5,149 bases of DNA from Candidatus Peribacterales bacterium (GTDB taxonomy: Bacteria; Patescibacteriota; Gracilibacteria; Peribacterales; Peribacteraceae): assembly GCA_020059985.1 (NCBI GenBank), contig JAGVCI010000038.1, positions 1-5,149 of the forward strand, written 5' to 3'. The notes below the pieces were generated by a model that saw nothing but the letters and a program-made list of their open reading frames with translations, searched no databases and was not told where the DNA came from. Positions 5,085 through 5,149 of this stretch are shown piece after piece (the first letter of the stretch is position 1; every line of letters begins with the position of its first letter). The translations under genes and the position numbers were made by a program.

Positions 5085-5118
5085 CCTAGCCCGTAGCTTG
5101 TTAGCTTCTTAGGTTTTT
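5085..5118 (+). terminator. Inverted copy of the AAGAAGCT repeat, possible terminator after rnc
   Basis: The complement of 5094-5113 reads CCTAAGAAGCTAACAAGCTA, matching 3600-3619 at 19 of 20 positions, so this is an inverted copy of the intergenic repeat. On the plus strand CCTA (5085-5088) can pair with TAGG (5110-5113) around an AGCT/AGCT inner stem (5095-5098/5103-5106), and TTTTT (5114-5118) follows directly. This is a plausible but weak intrinsic terminator seven bases after the rnc stop; the A-run at 5077-5081 could extend the pairing. Confidence 0.4.
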
Positions 5119-5134
5119 GTGAAGCTCGAAACAT

Positions 5135-5148
5135 ACACTAAATAGTGT
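5135..5148. repeat. Perfect palindrome at the window edge
   Basis: ACACTA (5135-5140) and TAGTGT (5143-5148) are exact inverted repeats around AA. This is operator-like in size and may sit in the promoter of the next gene, which lies beyond the window. TACACT (5134-5139) also resembles the -10 box suggested before rnc. Confidence 0.35.
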
Positions 5149-5149
5149 C

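Overview
The window reads as a piece of a bacterial chromosome from a small-genome lineage, most likely Patescibacteria (Candidate Phyla Radiation), possibly near the Peregrinibacteria/Peribacteria. The basis is gene content and protein style: paired polytopic proteins with TrbC/VirB2-like pilin hairpins, a divergent dihydropteroate synthase, a Bax-inhibitor-1 family protein, and a compact bL32-like/nusB/rnc cluster. Base composition looks roughly balanced by eye. TGA closes the first gene and is absent inside the others, so the standard bacterial code fits and the UGA=Gly code of Gracilibacteria/Absconditabacteria is unlikely. The taxonomic placement is inference.

Layout. (1) 2-1077, plus strand: the 3' end of a gene whose C-terminus resembles the helix-hairpin-helix domain of the RNA polymerase alpha C-terminus, overlapping by 4 bases a dihydropteroate synthase (folP). 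(2) 1095-2687, minus strand, convergent with folP: two adjacent membrane-protein genes. Each seems to be three tandem copies of a two-helix TrbC/VirB2-like module, so six modules in all. The genes are separated by one CCC codon after TAA and lie in the same reading frame. (3) 2688-2861: divergent intergenic region with a good minus-strand promoter, an AT-rich imperfect palindrome and a plausible plus-strand promoter. (4) 2862-3551, plus strand: a seven-helix Bax-inhibitor-1/YetJ-like protein with both conserved pore aspartates. (5) 3549-3683: a long hairpin starting at that gene's stop codon, running into tandem 8-base repeats. (6) 3684-5078, plus strand: a short basic protein, probably ribosomal bL32, then nusB and rnc, a translation and RNA-processing cluster. 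(7) 5079-5149: an inverted copy of the 8-base repeat unit ending in a T-tract (possible terminator), then a perfect 6-bp palindrome at the window edge.

Working together: bL32, NusB and RNase III link ribosome assembly, rRNA antitermination and rRNA maturation. The pilin-like pair probably belongs to an envelope structure, but no ATPase or channel gene is visible here to prove a secretion or pilus role. Several genes lack a Shine-Dalgarno sequence. For two of them a -10-like box lies only about 8-10 bases before the start codon, which suggests leaderless or near-leaderless transcripts.

The most unusual points are the triplicated hairpin modules in two neighbouring genes, and the repeat family that brackets the bL32-nusB-rnc cluster in inverted orientation.
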